NCBI GenBank assembly: GCA_963575745.1 | Contig: CAUYUJ010022552.1 | Coordinates: 27,501 to 91,500 of the forward strand | DNA length: 64,000 bases | Reading direction: 5' to 3' | Source: Prorocentrum cordatum | Taxonomy: Eukaryota > Sar > Dinophyceae > Prorocentrales > Prorocentraceae | Shown here: one piece after another, positions 53,696 through 64,000 of the stretch | How the letters are laid out: each line of letters opens with the position of its first letter | Numbering within the stretch: the first letter of the stretch is position 1 | Program-made: the position numbers and the translations under genes | The notes under the pieces: model-generated | Told to the model about the DNA's origin: nothing | The model's database searches: none | Seen by the model: only the letters and a program-made list of their open reading frames with translations

Positions 53696-54784
53696 CCTAC
53701 CTTGTGGTCGTCAACAGCATCATCACCAGCAGCATCGTCATCATCACCAGCAGAATCATCAGGACCCTGATGCCGCCGCTGGAAGATACCGTGTGCTGCC
53801 TGGGCTGGGGCCCTTGGAGGACATGGGCTGGCTCTTCCGATGTTCCATCTGGAATTCGGCGGGCCCCTCGCTTGGCGACAGAGGCTGACATGTTGATACC
53901 TGCAGGAGTGCTGCAGATATCACGGCCAAGACTTGAAGTGACTGATGGTGAACTATTGATACTTGCGGCAGTGCTGCAGGTATCACGGCAGGAAGTGAGA
54001 TCGTGGTGGGCCTCACGGCCCCCACACAAGCACACACACATTGCCGACCCCTCCTCCACCCTCCTTCCTTTCCGCCTTTCCCACCGTTCCGTCCTCCCTC
54101 CTTGTCCTTCCCCCCTCCTCCCAATTGCCACCGGCCCCCTCAACCTGAGGCCTCGACCCCACCCCGACAGGTGCCAGCGCCGCCGCCAGAAGCCGCCAAA
54201 AGCGAACACTGCTGGCAGCTCGGGGGCCCCAAGCGGCTGCGCAAGGCCGAGGCCGCCGTGGAGGTGAGGGGAACGGTGGAGGGATCCTGGGAAGGGAGGG
54301 GGGAGGCGAATTTCAGAAGCAGCCGTTGCACACACGTAAACTTCCGTAGGTCCGGGAGTTGATGTTTATATTGCTTGCCTGCCTCTAGCGGACGGAGGAG
54401 GCTGCCTAGGCGATTTGCCACCGAGGCGCGGCCGCCCTGGCGGCGTGCGCGGCAACGCCCCTTTCCCCGTCGCCTGGAGGGGGCGGAGCAATTTGCTTGC
54501 GCCAGTGGTATAGCCGAATCGGGTGCGCAGTTTCCAACAGAGGAGACGGGGGCTCCACCAATCGATCACAGAACGGGAGACTCGGAGAGGAGGAGGAGGA
54601 GGACCAGTGGAAATCCAGAATGCATCAACGATGCTGCAATACACCATCACCTCAAGTTTCCCCTTTCAGAAGTATGTGCGAGAATGTATGTTCACTGCGG
54701 GCCACGGTTAACCGTAAGTGCACACTGGAAAATCGCTACTGTACAATAGGAAGTACACAATTGCAATCATAGACGCGCACAGTG
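53696..54784. other. Unassigned with small repeats
   Basis: A CAT/CAG tract at 53712-53765 and a 63-bp two-unit repeat (GTTGATACCTGCAGG and ATTGATACTTGCGGC, 53893-53998). No supported gene. Confidence 0.45.
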
Positions 54785-54965
54785 CACAGTGGAGAGATCC
54801 AACATAAAGATCGAACGTAAAGACCCAACGTGAAGATCCAACGTAAAGATCCAACGTGAAGATCCAACGTACATTTCCAACGTAAAGATCCCGCTTGAAG
54901 ATCCAACGTGAAGGTCCAACGTGGAGATCCGACGTACAGATCCAACGTAAAGATCCGATGCGCCC
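54785..54965 (-). repeat. 13-bp minisatellite, short outlier
   Basis: GATCCAACGTAAA-type units in the same orientation as the main array at 55935-59805. Confidence 0.85.
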
Positions 54966-55934
54966 TTTTCCAAGGTGGCTTTCCGAGGGCGCGAAGATAA
55001 CCACACATCGCGGTGCCAGACGCTGGATGATTGTGCTGGCCCGACCTCTCGTCGTTACACCCCCCCCTTTGCCGCCTCGGCCAGGGCGCCCGCCTCGGCG
55101 TCCCCGGCGTCGTCGTCGCCCTCCTCCTCTCGCCGACGCGTAAGTGTGATCTTTCCGCGCGGCTTTTTGTTGGCCCTCGGGGGGGCCCTCGTCGCCGCGG
55201 CCGGACGCAACTCGAAAAACGGGTCAGGGCCGATTTTGAATGGATTTTTTGCGCACGAAAGGTCGCTCCTGCCACAGAACAGTCTTACGTCCCCACGATT
55301 CTTCCTCATTGATTTCTGAAGATACGATTATCCATTCTTTAATGACCTTCGATCTTCGACCGTCTTTCCTCGATCTCGGCCTCCGGAGGCCATTGTTCAG
55401 GCCCCGGGACCGTATGATAAACGAGCGGGGGGTGACAAACTACCTTTGGAAAGGGTCCTCGTCGGTCCGCGTCGTCGGTCTTCGGTCGTTTTTTGGCGTG
55501 CGGTTGCCATTTTCGGGCCCCGAACGCCGTCGTCGGTCTCGTCGTCGTTCGGTCGTCGCCGGTCGTCGGTCGTCGCGTTCGGCGGCCGGCGAACGCCCCC
55601 AATGCTATCGCCGAGGCTGCGACCGCGGCGGGCATCGAAGGGGGGGAAAACCAGACCTCAGACGTCTTGAAAAGATCAAGACGGAAGTTTTTGGCAATGC
55701 TTTGCTTCCGGGAACCCTCAGCGAGGGGCCGTGGAAAAAAAACGATTAGGGATGAAAACTTGGTCCAGAGGAAGTTGTCGGGGCATCCAGGGACCGCGCA
55801 TGGAAAAATCAAGACATCGGAGATCGGGGCACCGTTCCTCACCCTTTTTCCCGCCCCCCTCCCCTTCTAAAGCAGCGCGAGGGGTGGGTTGAGCAGCTGT
55901 GCTCGGGGGCCCCTCTGGGGTCTCGCGTAAAAGT
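54966..55934. other. Unassigned, with CGTCGGT words
   Basis: CGTCGGT/CGTTCGG words crowd 55455-55590. The rest, including the flanks of the 13-bp arrays, shows nothing recognised. Confidence 0.45.
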
Positions 55935-58900
55935 CCCTGAGCAGATTCAACGCGAAAATCCCAGACCCCGCGGAAAAATCCAACGTGAAAGTCGAACGCA
56001 AAGATCCAACGTAAAGAATTCCAGATCCCGCGGCAGGATCGAACGTGAATATCAAACGCGAAGATCCAACGTACAGATCCAGCACACAGAACAAACGTAA
56101 TACATCTCACATCACATCCAACGTAAAGATCCGAGACCCCACGGAAAGATGCAACGTGAAGATCCAACGTGTAGATCCAACGTGGCAAATTCCAGATCAC
56201 ACGTAAAACCCAACGCACAGATCAAACGTAAATATCACGAGCAGAGATCAAACGTAGAAGTTCCCATAGCAGATCCACCGTGCAGATCCGAGACCCTATG
56301 GACAGATCCAACGAAAAGATCAAACGTAAAGATTGAGCCTGCGCAAATTCCAGACCCCCACGGAAGGATCCAACGCAAAAGATGAAACGCCCAGGTCGAA
56401 CGTAAAAATCCAAGGAAGTCTCAGAGTAGACACAATGTTGAATTTTATAAAACAAAGACTCCGCGGAAAGATCGGACGCGAAGATCTAACGTGAAAAAGC
56501 CCAGATCCCACGCGCAAAGATCCAACGCAAAGATCCAACGTAAAGATCCAAAGGGGAGATCCAACGCAAAGATCCAAAGTGAACATGTCCGACCCAACAC
56601 GACCAACGCAAATATCAAATTATCCAACGCAAGAGCAGACCCAACGTGCAAATTCTAGACCCCCACCCAACGAGCACACGGAAAGATCCACCAAACCAAC
56701 GGGGCAAATTCCAGACCCTACGTAAAGATCCAGCACAAAGATCCAACGTGAAGATCCAACGCAAAAGTCAGAGCGGGCCAAACGTAGAATCCCCGGGCCC
56801 CACGTGAAAATCCAACGTAAAAGCCCAACGTAAAGATCAGACGTGAAAAATAACAAATTTCACCGGAAGATCCAAGGCAATGATCGAGCGCAAAGATCCA
56901 ACGCGCAAATTTGGCCCAACCTCCCGCGACAATCTAACGCGACAACTCAATGTGAAATTCCAACGTGAAGATCAAATGGAAAAAGCCAAGTGTAGGGACC
57001 CACATTTAATATCCCACGTAGAAATGCAACGTAAAAATCAAAGCTACCCGATTGAAAACTCCAACGCGAAACCGGGGGCATAAATCAACGGAACAATTGG
57101 GAAAAGCCGACGCAAAATTCCGGCGTGGAAATCCAAAGGTAGAGTCCACCGTGCAGATCCAACGTAAAAGTCTAACGTCAGACAGCCAACGTGCAAGTCC
57201 AACGCAAAGATCCAACATGCAAATCCAGCGTGAAAATTCCACGCGCAGGAATCCAACGCAACGACTCGACGTACAAATCCAACGTAAAGACTCAACGTAA
57301 ATATCCGACGCAACGATTCAAGTCACAGGTTCAACGTAAAGGTCGAGCGAAAATGCCGAACGTCAAGATTTAACGCGAAGGTTCTTCCCGCAAAACTTTA
57401 AGCCAAGAGCCCAATGCGACCGTCCAGCGCAAAAATCCCAACGTGCAAATTCAACGGAAGAGCCCAGGGCCAAACAAAAAAATGATGATCAAATGTCAGA
57501 AGAAAACTGTTCAGCCCCTCTAAAAAAATTGGAGTGGCACTTCAGCGCGCAGATGATATTACGTAGGTGGCGCGAAGCTCCGACGTGGAAGTCCGCAAAA
57601 ACTACAGTGTAAAAATCCAGCGCGACGACTCGACGTAAATATCATACGCAGATGTCCAACGCAAGGAACCAACGTGCAAATCCAACGCGAAGGCCCACCG
57701 CAAAGATCCAACGCACAGATCCAACGTAAAGACCCAACGTAAAGACCCAACGTTAAAATCCCAACGTAAAAATCAGACGCAACGATCAAACGAAAATAAT
57801 CAACGCGAAGGTCCAGCGCAAAGGTGGAGCGATAATATCCAACGCAAAGATTTCACGCAAAGATGATTCCCGCACAAACATTTAACCCGAGCGCTGGTTG
57901 TGGAAACCCACCGCGCACAGCCAACTTGAAAATTCAGCGGAAGGGCCCGCGGGTCGAACTTTTCGATGAAAACATCCAACGTACGAGAAGCGAGCAAATC
58001 CGGATAGAAACCTCCGCGTTATTTTTGAAGTAAAGAAATCAACGCAGAACAGGCGACAGAAAAGGCGGCTCGAAATCCTGACTTGGAAACCCATCGTAAC
58101 AATCCAGCGTGGGCCCAGCGTGAACATCCAACGTGAAATCCATCGCAGAAGTCCAACGTACCCATCCGTTGTAAACTTTCAACGTGCCGACTTGACGTAG
58201 AAATCCAACGTGCATGTCTAACGGGAAGATCCAACGCACAAATCCAAAGTAAAGATCCATCGTGAAGATCCAACGCGCAGATCCAACGTAAAGACCCGAG
58301 ATAAAGACGCAACGTTAAGACACCAACGTAATTATCAAACGTAAAGATCAAACGCAAGTAATCAACGCAATGATCCAGCGCAAAAGTGGAACGTAACTAT
58401 CCAACGCAAAGATTTCACGCAAAGATGATTCCCGCGCAAACATGCAACCAAGAACCGGGCGTGAAAATCTACCGCGCACAGCCAACTTGCAAATTCAGCG
58501 GAAGGGCCCAAATATCAAAATTTTCAATGAAAACATCCAACGTGCGAAAAGCAAACAGATCCGGATGAAAACCTCCACATTCCTTTTGGAGTACAAGAAT
58601 CAACGCAAAACATGCGACAGAAAAGGCGGCGCGAAACCCTTACATGGAAACCCACTGTATAAATCCAACGTGGATCCAACGTGAAAGCCCAACGTGAAAA
58701 TCCATCGCAGAAGTCCAACGTGCAAATCCATGGTCATATTCCACTTGCCGACTCGACGTAAAAATCAAACGTAAAAGTCGAACGTGAAGATCCAACGTAC
58801 AAGTCCAACGCAAAGATCCATCGTAAAAGGTCCAACGCGCAGATCCAACGTAAAGACCCAATGTAAAGACAACTTTAAGACACCAACTTAAGTATCAAAC

Positions 58901-59805
58901 GTAAAGATCAAACGCAACTAATCAACGCGACGATCCAACGTAAAGGTGGAACGTAAATGTCCAACGCGTAGATTGTACGCAAAGAATACTCCCGCGCAAA
59001 CATTTAACCCGAGAGCCGGGTGTGAAAATCTACCGCGCGAATCCAACGTGCACGTTCAAAGGAAGAGCCCAAAGGTCAAAGTTTTGATGAAAACATTTAA
59101 CGTACAAGAAGCAACAAAATCCGGTTACAAACCTCCGCGCTAATTTTGATGTCAAAACCGCCAAGACAAACAAACAACGAAAGAAAAGGCGGCGCGAAAC
59201 TCCGACATGGAAGTCCATGGTAAAAACCCAACGTGGAAAGCCAACATGAAAATCCAACGTGGAAATCCACCGCAAAAGTCCAACGTAAAAGCCCAACGTA
59301 AAAATTGCCCAACGCAAAGATCCAACGTAAAGACCCAACGTAAAGACCAGACGTAACAATCCAATGTGTGGATCAATCGTAAAGATCAAGCGTGCAGATT
59401 CGTCGCAGATATTACCCACGCGCAAAAATTAAATCAAATAACCCAATGCGACAATCCAGCGCGGAAGTCTCTCGTGCAAAGTCACTGTAATAATCCAAGG
59501 TCAAACACTTCATGAACATAAAGAATAGGTAAACAACCTCCACGTAACATTTAGAGTAAACATTCAACGCGCAAGTAACATCAAAAACAAAAAAAAGGCG
59601 ACGCGAAAGTCCGACATGGAAATCCAGTGTAAAAATCAAACGTGTGAATCCAACGTAACATTGAACATCCAACGTAAAAGGCAAACGTAAAGATCCAACG
59701 AAAAAGTGAAACGTAAATACCAACGTAAAAATCAAATGCAAAGAGCCAAAAGAAAGACCCAACGTAAACATCCAATGTAAAGAACCAACGTAAAATGCAA
59801 GGCAA
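55935..59805 (-). repeat. Long 13-bp minisatellite with higher-order units
   Basis: Some 3.9 kb of degenerate AAGATCCAACGTA units. Because 13 is not a multiple of 3, one turn of three units encodes the same 13-residue peptide in every minus-strand frame (Leu-Arg-Trp-Ile-Phe-Thr-Leu-Asp-Leu-Tyr-Val-Gly-Ser), and none of the three frames has a stop in the consensus unit. From about 57370 a longer pattern appears: an ACGCAAAGATGATTCCCGC-like box recurs near 57370, 57848, 58412, 58972 and 59403, and an AAAGGCGGCGCGAAA box near 58052, 58622, 59190 and 59598. These give higher-order units of about 430-565 bp. Open frames here are by-products. Confidence 0.9.
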
Positions 59806-59869
59806 ACGTGCACGTACACCTCAGAGGTCAATGTGCATTTACAGCTTACCGTCCCCCTATGCCCAAGAG

Positions 59870-60085
59870 GGGCACATCTGCGTTGCAATATTCGTGGTGC
59901 AAGCTGTGTGGTGCACGCTTTGTCGTGCAAGCTTATGGTGTAAGCTATTTGGTGCAGGCTATGTGGGGCAAGCTACGTGGTGTAAGCTATGTTGTGCAAT
60001 CCTCGTGGTGCAACCTGCGTGGTGCAAGCTACGTGGGGTACGCAATGTTGTGAAATCTGCGTTCTGCAATCTGCATTGTTCAGGC
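59870..60085. repeat. 14-bp minisatellite GTGGTGCAAGCTAT
   Basis: About fourteen degenerate 14-base units, starting some 65 bases after the 13-bp array ends. Confidence 0.85.
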
Positions 60086-60329
60086 TATCGGGGAGCCCAC
60101 GACGCGCCCCCGGGCGGGCACCAAGCCAAACCTTGGCATACCTTGATGGGCAAAGTTTCCACCACAGGACAAGGGAGGATGAGGAGGTCCTCATCCTCCT
60201 CCTCCTGCTCCTCCTCCTCCTCTTCCTCCTCCTCCTCCTCTTTATCCTCCTCGTCCTCCTCCTCCTCCTCCTCCTCCTCCTCCTCCTCCCTCTCCTACCT
60301 GTGGTGGTGGTGATGGATCATGGGTCCAT

Positions 60330-60367
<38 letters not shown>

Positions 60368-60623
60368 GGCGCAGGGCGCCCACGAGCCGCCCACTGGTGG
60401 GCACTGGGCGAAGCCTCCGCACGCCCCCTGGCGCGGGGCGGCGCCCCCGCGAGCGGGCACCGGGCGCTCGGCACACCCCTGCAGCGCGGGGCGCCCACGA
60501 GGCGTTCTCGGGCGGTTCCTCTCCTCCTCCTCTTCCTCCTCCTCCTCCTCCTCCTCCTCCTCCTCCTCCTCGAGGTCCTCCTCGAGGTCCTCCTCCATAT
60601 CCTCCATATCCTCCCCTTCCTCC
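60086..60623. repeat. TCC tracts, CA tract and GCGCCC repeat
   Basis: TCC at 60190-60295 and 60520-60600, CA at about 60331-60365, and between them a GCGGGGCGCCCACGAG repeat (60370-60510) also found at 62630-62720 and 63150-63215. Confidence 0.75.
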
Positions 60624-60664
60624 TTCGTAGCAATTTTGGCTCAAGTCCGTAGCGGCAGGCTCAG
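60624..60664 (+). other. Spliced-leader relic, possibly tandem
   Basis: Positions 60624-60645 match the 22-nt dinoflagellate spliced leader at 20 of 22 places, with an intact TTTTGGCTCAAG end. Directly after, 60646-60664 reads TCCGTAGC then GGCAG then GCTCAG, which fits a second, internally shortened leader. The relic stands just in front of the zinc-finger frame and marks a retroposed trans-spliced transcript. Confidence 0.8.
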
Positions 60665-60667
60665 AAT

Positions 60668-61204
60668 TTGAGGTGGCAAGGGGGAGGTGCGCCCCCGCCA
60701 GCGATCCCTGGGCCGCGCCCACGGAGACCGTTCAGAGCTACTGCATTTCAGTACGTTGTGCCCCACTGGCACGTTTCGCGTTCTTGTAAGCTCCTGGCGG
60801 GGCCCGTGGGCAAGAATGCGACGTTCCTTTCCTGCACGAGCTGTCGCTACCGATGGAACTGGAAATCGAGGTCTGAGTGCTACTCGTGCGGCGCTGCTCT
60901 CGTCCCAGCAGTCCAACCGCCTTGGCGGAAGACCAAGGAAGTGTGGTCGGGGTCAGCTGGTGAGGACCAGTGGCACCGACAGCCAGCGCAGCCGCCAGGG
61001 TCTTGGCCGCCTACCCGCATGCAGGCGCCCAAACCGTCGCTCTTTCTCGCATGCAGGCACCCAAACCCTCTGCGTCGCGTCGCTCTTTCTCGCAGCCCGC
61101 AGTGCCACCTTCGCAGCGCGAAGTTTTGCAGACAGGGCTGGCCTGGCCAAGTTTGGGCAATGCAGAGGCTGGCGAGGAACAATGTTTTAGAGGCCGCCCA
61201 CTGA
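60668..61204 (+). CDS. SL-tagged frame with RanBP2-like zinc finger, ORF1-like
   Basis: This is probably the ORF1 part of a second, decayed SL-tagged retroelement. The frame starts a few bases after the spliced-leader relic, but only at a TTG; there is no in-frame ATG before the finger. The finger, about 50-75 residues in, reads C-x2-C-x4-N-x6-C-x2-C (Cys-Thr-Ser-Cys..Asn..Cys-Tyr-Ser-Cys), the same spacing as in the LINE ORF1 at 9724-10899, while the surrounding sequence differs. Downstream the frame is basic and Pro/Gln-rich and crosses a direct repeat of CGCATGCAGGC..CCCAAACC (about 61017-61095). It ends at a TGA at 61202-61204. No endonuclease or reverse transcriptase follows. It could instead be an ordinary retroposed gene that carries this type of finger. 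Confidence 0.5.
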   Translation: MRWQGGGAPPPAIPGPRPRRPFRATAFQYVVPHWHVSRSCKLLAGPVGKNATFLSCTSCRYRWNWKSRSECYSCGAALVPAVQPPWRKTKEVWSGSAGEDQWHRQPAQPPGSWPPTRMQAPKPSLFLACRHPNPLRRVALSRSPQCHLRSAKFCRQGWPGQVWAMQRLARNNVLEAAH

Positions 61205-62560
61205 GCTGCTACATGAGAGGCACGTTGCGGGCGGGGGCATCGCAGCGTTGGACAGAGGGCTCCGCCAACAGGCAGGGTGGTTTAGAGCTGCCCCCGCCGC
61301 TGTGCCCAGATCAGGCGGCAAGAGATGTTGGGGATGTTGGGGCCCAGATGGCTCTGCGCCACATGGCGGGCACGCTTGCGCTTCACTCTGGTTGCAATGG
61401 CGCGCTGCAGGGTCGCTGGAGCCCAGGTTTCGCCAACGGGCCACCGAATATCCGCTCGCATCTTTGGACGCGCACTTTCGCAGAAGGAAGACCCCGAGGG
61501 ATTGCTTTCGAGAAGTGGGAGGCACGCGCCAGCATTAATGGAGTGCGCGAAGGACGCGCCACGTTTTCTGAACATGGAGGTAACGTGGTTCGCCGATCGA
61601 CTGGCAACGCACGGAGCTAGACTGGCGAGGGGAGACCCGTCCGCCGGTCTCGCGTCAATGGGCACGCTCTCCTCGGCCATGGCCCTGCCCCGTGTCATCG
61701 GCAGGGCCGAATTCAAGTACGCAGGTCGCGCAGTTTTGGATAACCTAGGAGCCCAGGGTCTCACCATGACCTCGTTGGATGGTGATGGCGCGATGGAGGA
61801 GGCTCTGGAGGAGGTGTGGATGGGGGGTGGGGGCTGCTGCTACTGCTCCCCCCCCTCCGCCAGACCCCCCCCCCTATCGGCTGGCAGCCCGAGCGAGCAG
61901 CTAGGTCCAGAGCGGGCCTCGATGGCCCTGGTCTCGGACCAAGCGCCTTGGGTTTCCAGGGGACAGATGCTGCTGGAGTTTTGGCATCGTGGCCGAAGGC
62001 AACTCACCGATTCTGCTCTGCTCCACTTGCAGAGGCGTTGCTGCAATTTCGCAAGGCTCCAGAGGGCTCCGCGGCGCCTGCTCGGGCTCCTTGCGGGCCC
62101 TGGTGGGCCCTGGCATGACGAATACCAGTGCTGTTCTTCAAGGGCGAGCGCCCGAGCAGACCTCTCAAACTAAGCCCCTGGAGGACCCCCTGTGGGGCAG
62201 CTCGCGCGTTGGTGGGTGATCTTGTTAAGGCCCCAGGGGCCCAGAAGAGAGAGGTGAGGCACGGGCCAGATAGTGGACCACCTGTTTTTTGGTCCGCTTG
62301 GCGGATGCTCTCCAAGCCTTTGGGTTGCAAGAGCTCGAAGCGCGAACCTTTGGAGACTGGTGTGAGCGCCCTGAAGACCAGGGCCTCGATACTGACTCAG
62401 ACGGCTGATAAGTCCTCCAGGGGTGCCCTGTCGCGGGCCAAGGCCAGGTCTATGGCCGTCCTGCCTGTGGCCGACAAAGGTCCACTCGGATGGCCCCCCT
62501 GGGAGGGAGTGTTGTCAGACTGTCGGACTTCTCTCTCCCCCCCGTCCCCCTCAGTGGCGT
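61205..62560. other. Probable continuation of the SL-tagged copy, no domain recognised
   Basis: Frames of about 215-280 codons on the plus strand (for example 61325-62173) have mixed composition and are not built on simple repeats, so part of a decayed coding sequence is plausible. I recognise no enzymatic motif. Confidence 0.35.
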
Positions 62561-63025
62561 GCGATCCTCCTCCTCCTCCTCCTCCTCCTCCTCCTCCTCC
62601 TCCTCCTCCTCCTCCTCCTCCTGGCGCCACCTCCTCCTGGCGCCAGGCGCCCCCGCGAGGGGGCGCCGGGCGCCCGGCGCACCCCTCCAGCGCGGGGCGC
62701 CCACGAGGCGCCCTTGGGCCCGGGCGGAGCCTCGGCACCGCCACGGCCGCGCGCAGAGGGGGGCGGAGGGGAGGGCTCCTCTCGACTCCTCCGCTTCGGT
62801 TCGGTTCGATGTCGACGTCTTCCGATTCCGGCTCCGTGCTCGACGTCGGATCCCGGTGTGGGCTCCGATGTCGATGGCCTTCGGTGGCTCCGGATTCCGA
62901 TTCGGGCTCCGGTTTCTGACCGGAGGCCGACTAGCCTGCCGATTTCCGGCGATTGCACTTTTCCCGACTCTGCTTCCGATTTCCGCCGATCCGATTTATC
63001 GGTCAGATTCTGCGCTCTCCTGCAG
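62561..63025. repeat. TCC tract, GCGCCC repeat and dispersed repeat
   Basis: TCC at 62564-62625. GCGCCGGGCGCCCGGCGCAC and GCGCCCACGAGGCGCCC at 62630-62720. Positions 62928-63025 repeat the GACTAGCCTGCCGAT block of 20958-21090. Confidence 0.7.
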
Positions 63026-63504
63026 GGTGTGGGGAAGGCTTCTCAGAAGCACCCCTGCTTCTCAGAAGACGCGGGCCTTACATGTACAGACAAGGCCAGC
63101 GCCTTCCAAGAAGCAGCCTCCTGAGAGGCCTTCCCCCCTCCCCCGGCCCCCTTGTGCGAGCCGCCAGTGGCCCCCTCCAAAGCGGGGCGCCCACGAGGCG
63201 CCCACGGGCGGGCAACGGGCAAAAGCCTGGAATGCGTAGCCAGCTCCCTAACTGACGGCTGAGAACCCTTGAGTGCAAGCGCTGGTGGTCACCACCTACC
63301 AAACCACCCCAACCCAACCCGAAGGCCTCAGTTTGCCCTCCATTTCCAGTGGGGGGGGGGGTCGGGGAACGTTGAAAAAACACATGGAGCCCGTACCCCC
63401 CCAACCCGAAATTCGGGTCAAATTCGGGTCTTCGGGTTGGGTTGGGGTGGTCTGGTAGGTAGTCAGGTGGGGAACAGGTCAAGGGTGATCAATGATGTGC
63501 GCCT
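63026..63504. other. Unassigned with repeat fragments
   Basis: Positions 63150-63215 carry the GCGGGGCGCCCACGAGGCGC repeat. CAACCCGAAG and its complement CTTCGGGTTGGG lie near 63315 and 63437. No gene. Confidence 0.45.
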
Positions 63505-63685
63505 CGTCGGGCCCTCCTGGAGGTCCTCCTGGAGCCCTCTTGTGGCGTCTTGGGAGCCTCTCAGGCCGCCTCAAGCCGCCTGGGTTCCATCTCGAGGTAT
63601 CTCTGGACATCTCAGGGCCCACTTGGGGCGTGCTGGGACCGTCTTGGAAGCGATCTTGGAGGCTTGTGGACGTCTTGGAGACAAC
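63505..63685 (+). repeat. CTTGGGCC-type minisatellite
   Basis: Units such as CTCTTGTGGCGTCTTGGGAG and CTTGGAGGC, the same family as 2740-3375. Confidence 0.6.
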
Positions 63686-63762
63686 ATTCCTGCGTGCCTA
63701 GGTTCCTGGAGGTGGTTTGGGGGCTAGAGCGGATGCACGCTAGGGAGGGCCTGAGACTATTG

Positions 63763-63923
63763 TTAAGTCGGGCCTGTCTCTCTACAGGAGGAACATTCAA
63801 AAAGAATCCAAAAATAGTCAGTGGACGATTTTTGTTTACTATGTCTGACCATTCTGAGGTATGGTTTGAATAGTTTTTATTTCTCCTCCGAAATTCCCCT
63901 GTAGGGGGACATGCCCGACCTAA
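63763..63923. mobile_element. 161-bp MITE, copy 2 (perfect 8-bp target duplication)
   Basis: It starts TTAAGTCGGGCCTGTC and ends with the near-complement GACATGCCCGACCTAA; the arms extend over about 34 bases. Identical GACTATTG octamers abut both ends (63755-63762 and 63924-63931). Eight-base duplications point to a hAT-type transposase acting in trans. Copy 1 is at 42696-42856. Confidence 0.85.
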
Positions 63924-64000
63924 GACTATTGGGAACCTGTTGGATAAGCAGGAATTGTTGTCCCATTGCCTCCATCTTCCAGGTTGTGGTGGTGGTGCGT

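Noticed and set aside
54785-60085. Regular short repeats that might suggest a CRISPR array
   Set aside because: Units are 13-14 bases, directly tandem and degenerate, with no unique spacers, and the context is eukaryotic.

Overview
The window reads as a repeat-dominated stretch of a large, GC-rich dinoflagellate nuclear genome. The main reason is that two places carry genomic relics of the dinoflagellate spliced leader (SL), which trans-splicing adds to dinoflagellate mRNAs. Both sit directly in front of retroelement-type reading frames (minus strand at 11055-11089, plus strand at 60624-60664). The high GC content, trinucleotide tracts on every scale and a LINE with a late cysteine-rich domain fit the same group. 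A high-GC lineage such as Prorocentrum is my guess for the organism; that is inference only.

Region by region. 1-4.8 kb: minisatellites built on CTTGGGCC-type units, GA tracts, unassigned DNA. 4.857-11.089 kb: a LINE-type retrotransposon on the minus strand, apparently full length. Its ORF1 has a RanBP2-like zinc finger and coiled coils; its ORF2 has APE-type endonuclease, reverse transcriptase and RNase H; a cysteine-rich C-terminal domain lies in another frame. It is bracketed by an 18-bp direct repeat and begins exactly at a tandem SL relic. 11-24 kb: small non-autonomous inverted-repeat elements among purine/pyrimidine tracts. 24-33 kb: microsatellites (CGT, GT, an AT-only island, TCC/GGA). 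33.36-41.82 kb: a two-copy tandem duplication of about 4.1-4.4 kb, each copy with a kilobase-scale CAT tract. 42-45.7 kb: ACG/CGT tracts, a 161-bp MITE, a 100-base assembly gap inside an 0.8-kb tandem array, and a foldback element with a 233-bp element nested in it. 46.7-47.2 kb: a possible degraded gag-like fragment. 47.83-47.95 kb: a strongly self-complementary segment that could be a structured RNA. 50.8-54.7 kb: mostly unassigned. 54.8-59.8 kb: a long 13-bp minisatellite with higher-order organisation, followed by a 14-bp one. 60.6-61.2 kb: a second SL-tagged reading frame with a zinc finger of the same spacing as ORF1. The window ends with a second copy of the 161-bp MITE.

I found no convincing ordinary host gene, tRNA, rRNA, snRNA or CRISPR array. 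Many very long open frames (several over 300 codons) are by-products of stop-free microsatellites and are left out. The functional story is retroposition: SL trans-spliced transcripts were reverse transcribed and reinserted with their leaders, around them several families of small non-autonomous elements with readable target-site duplications, on a background of expanding satellites.
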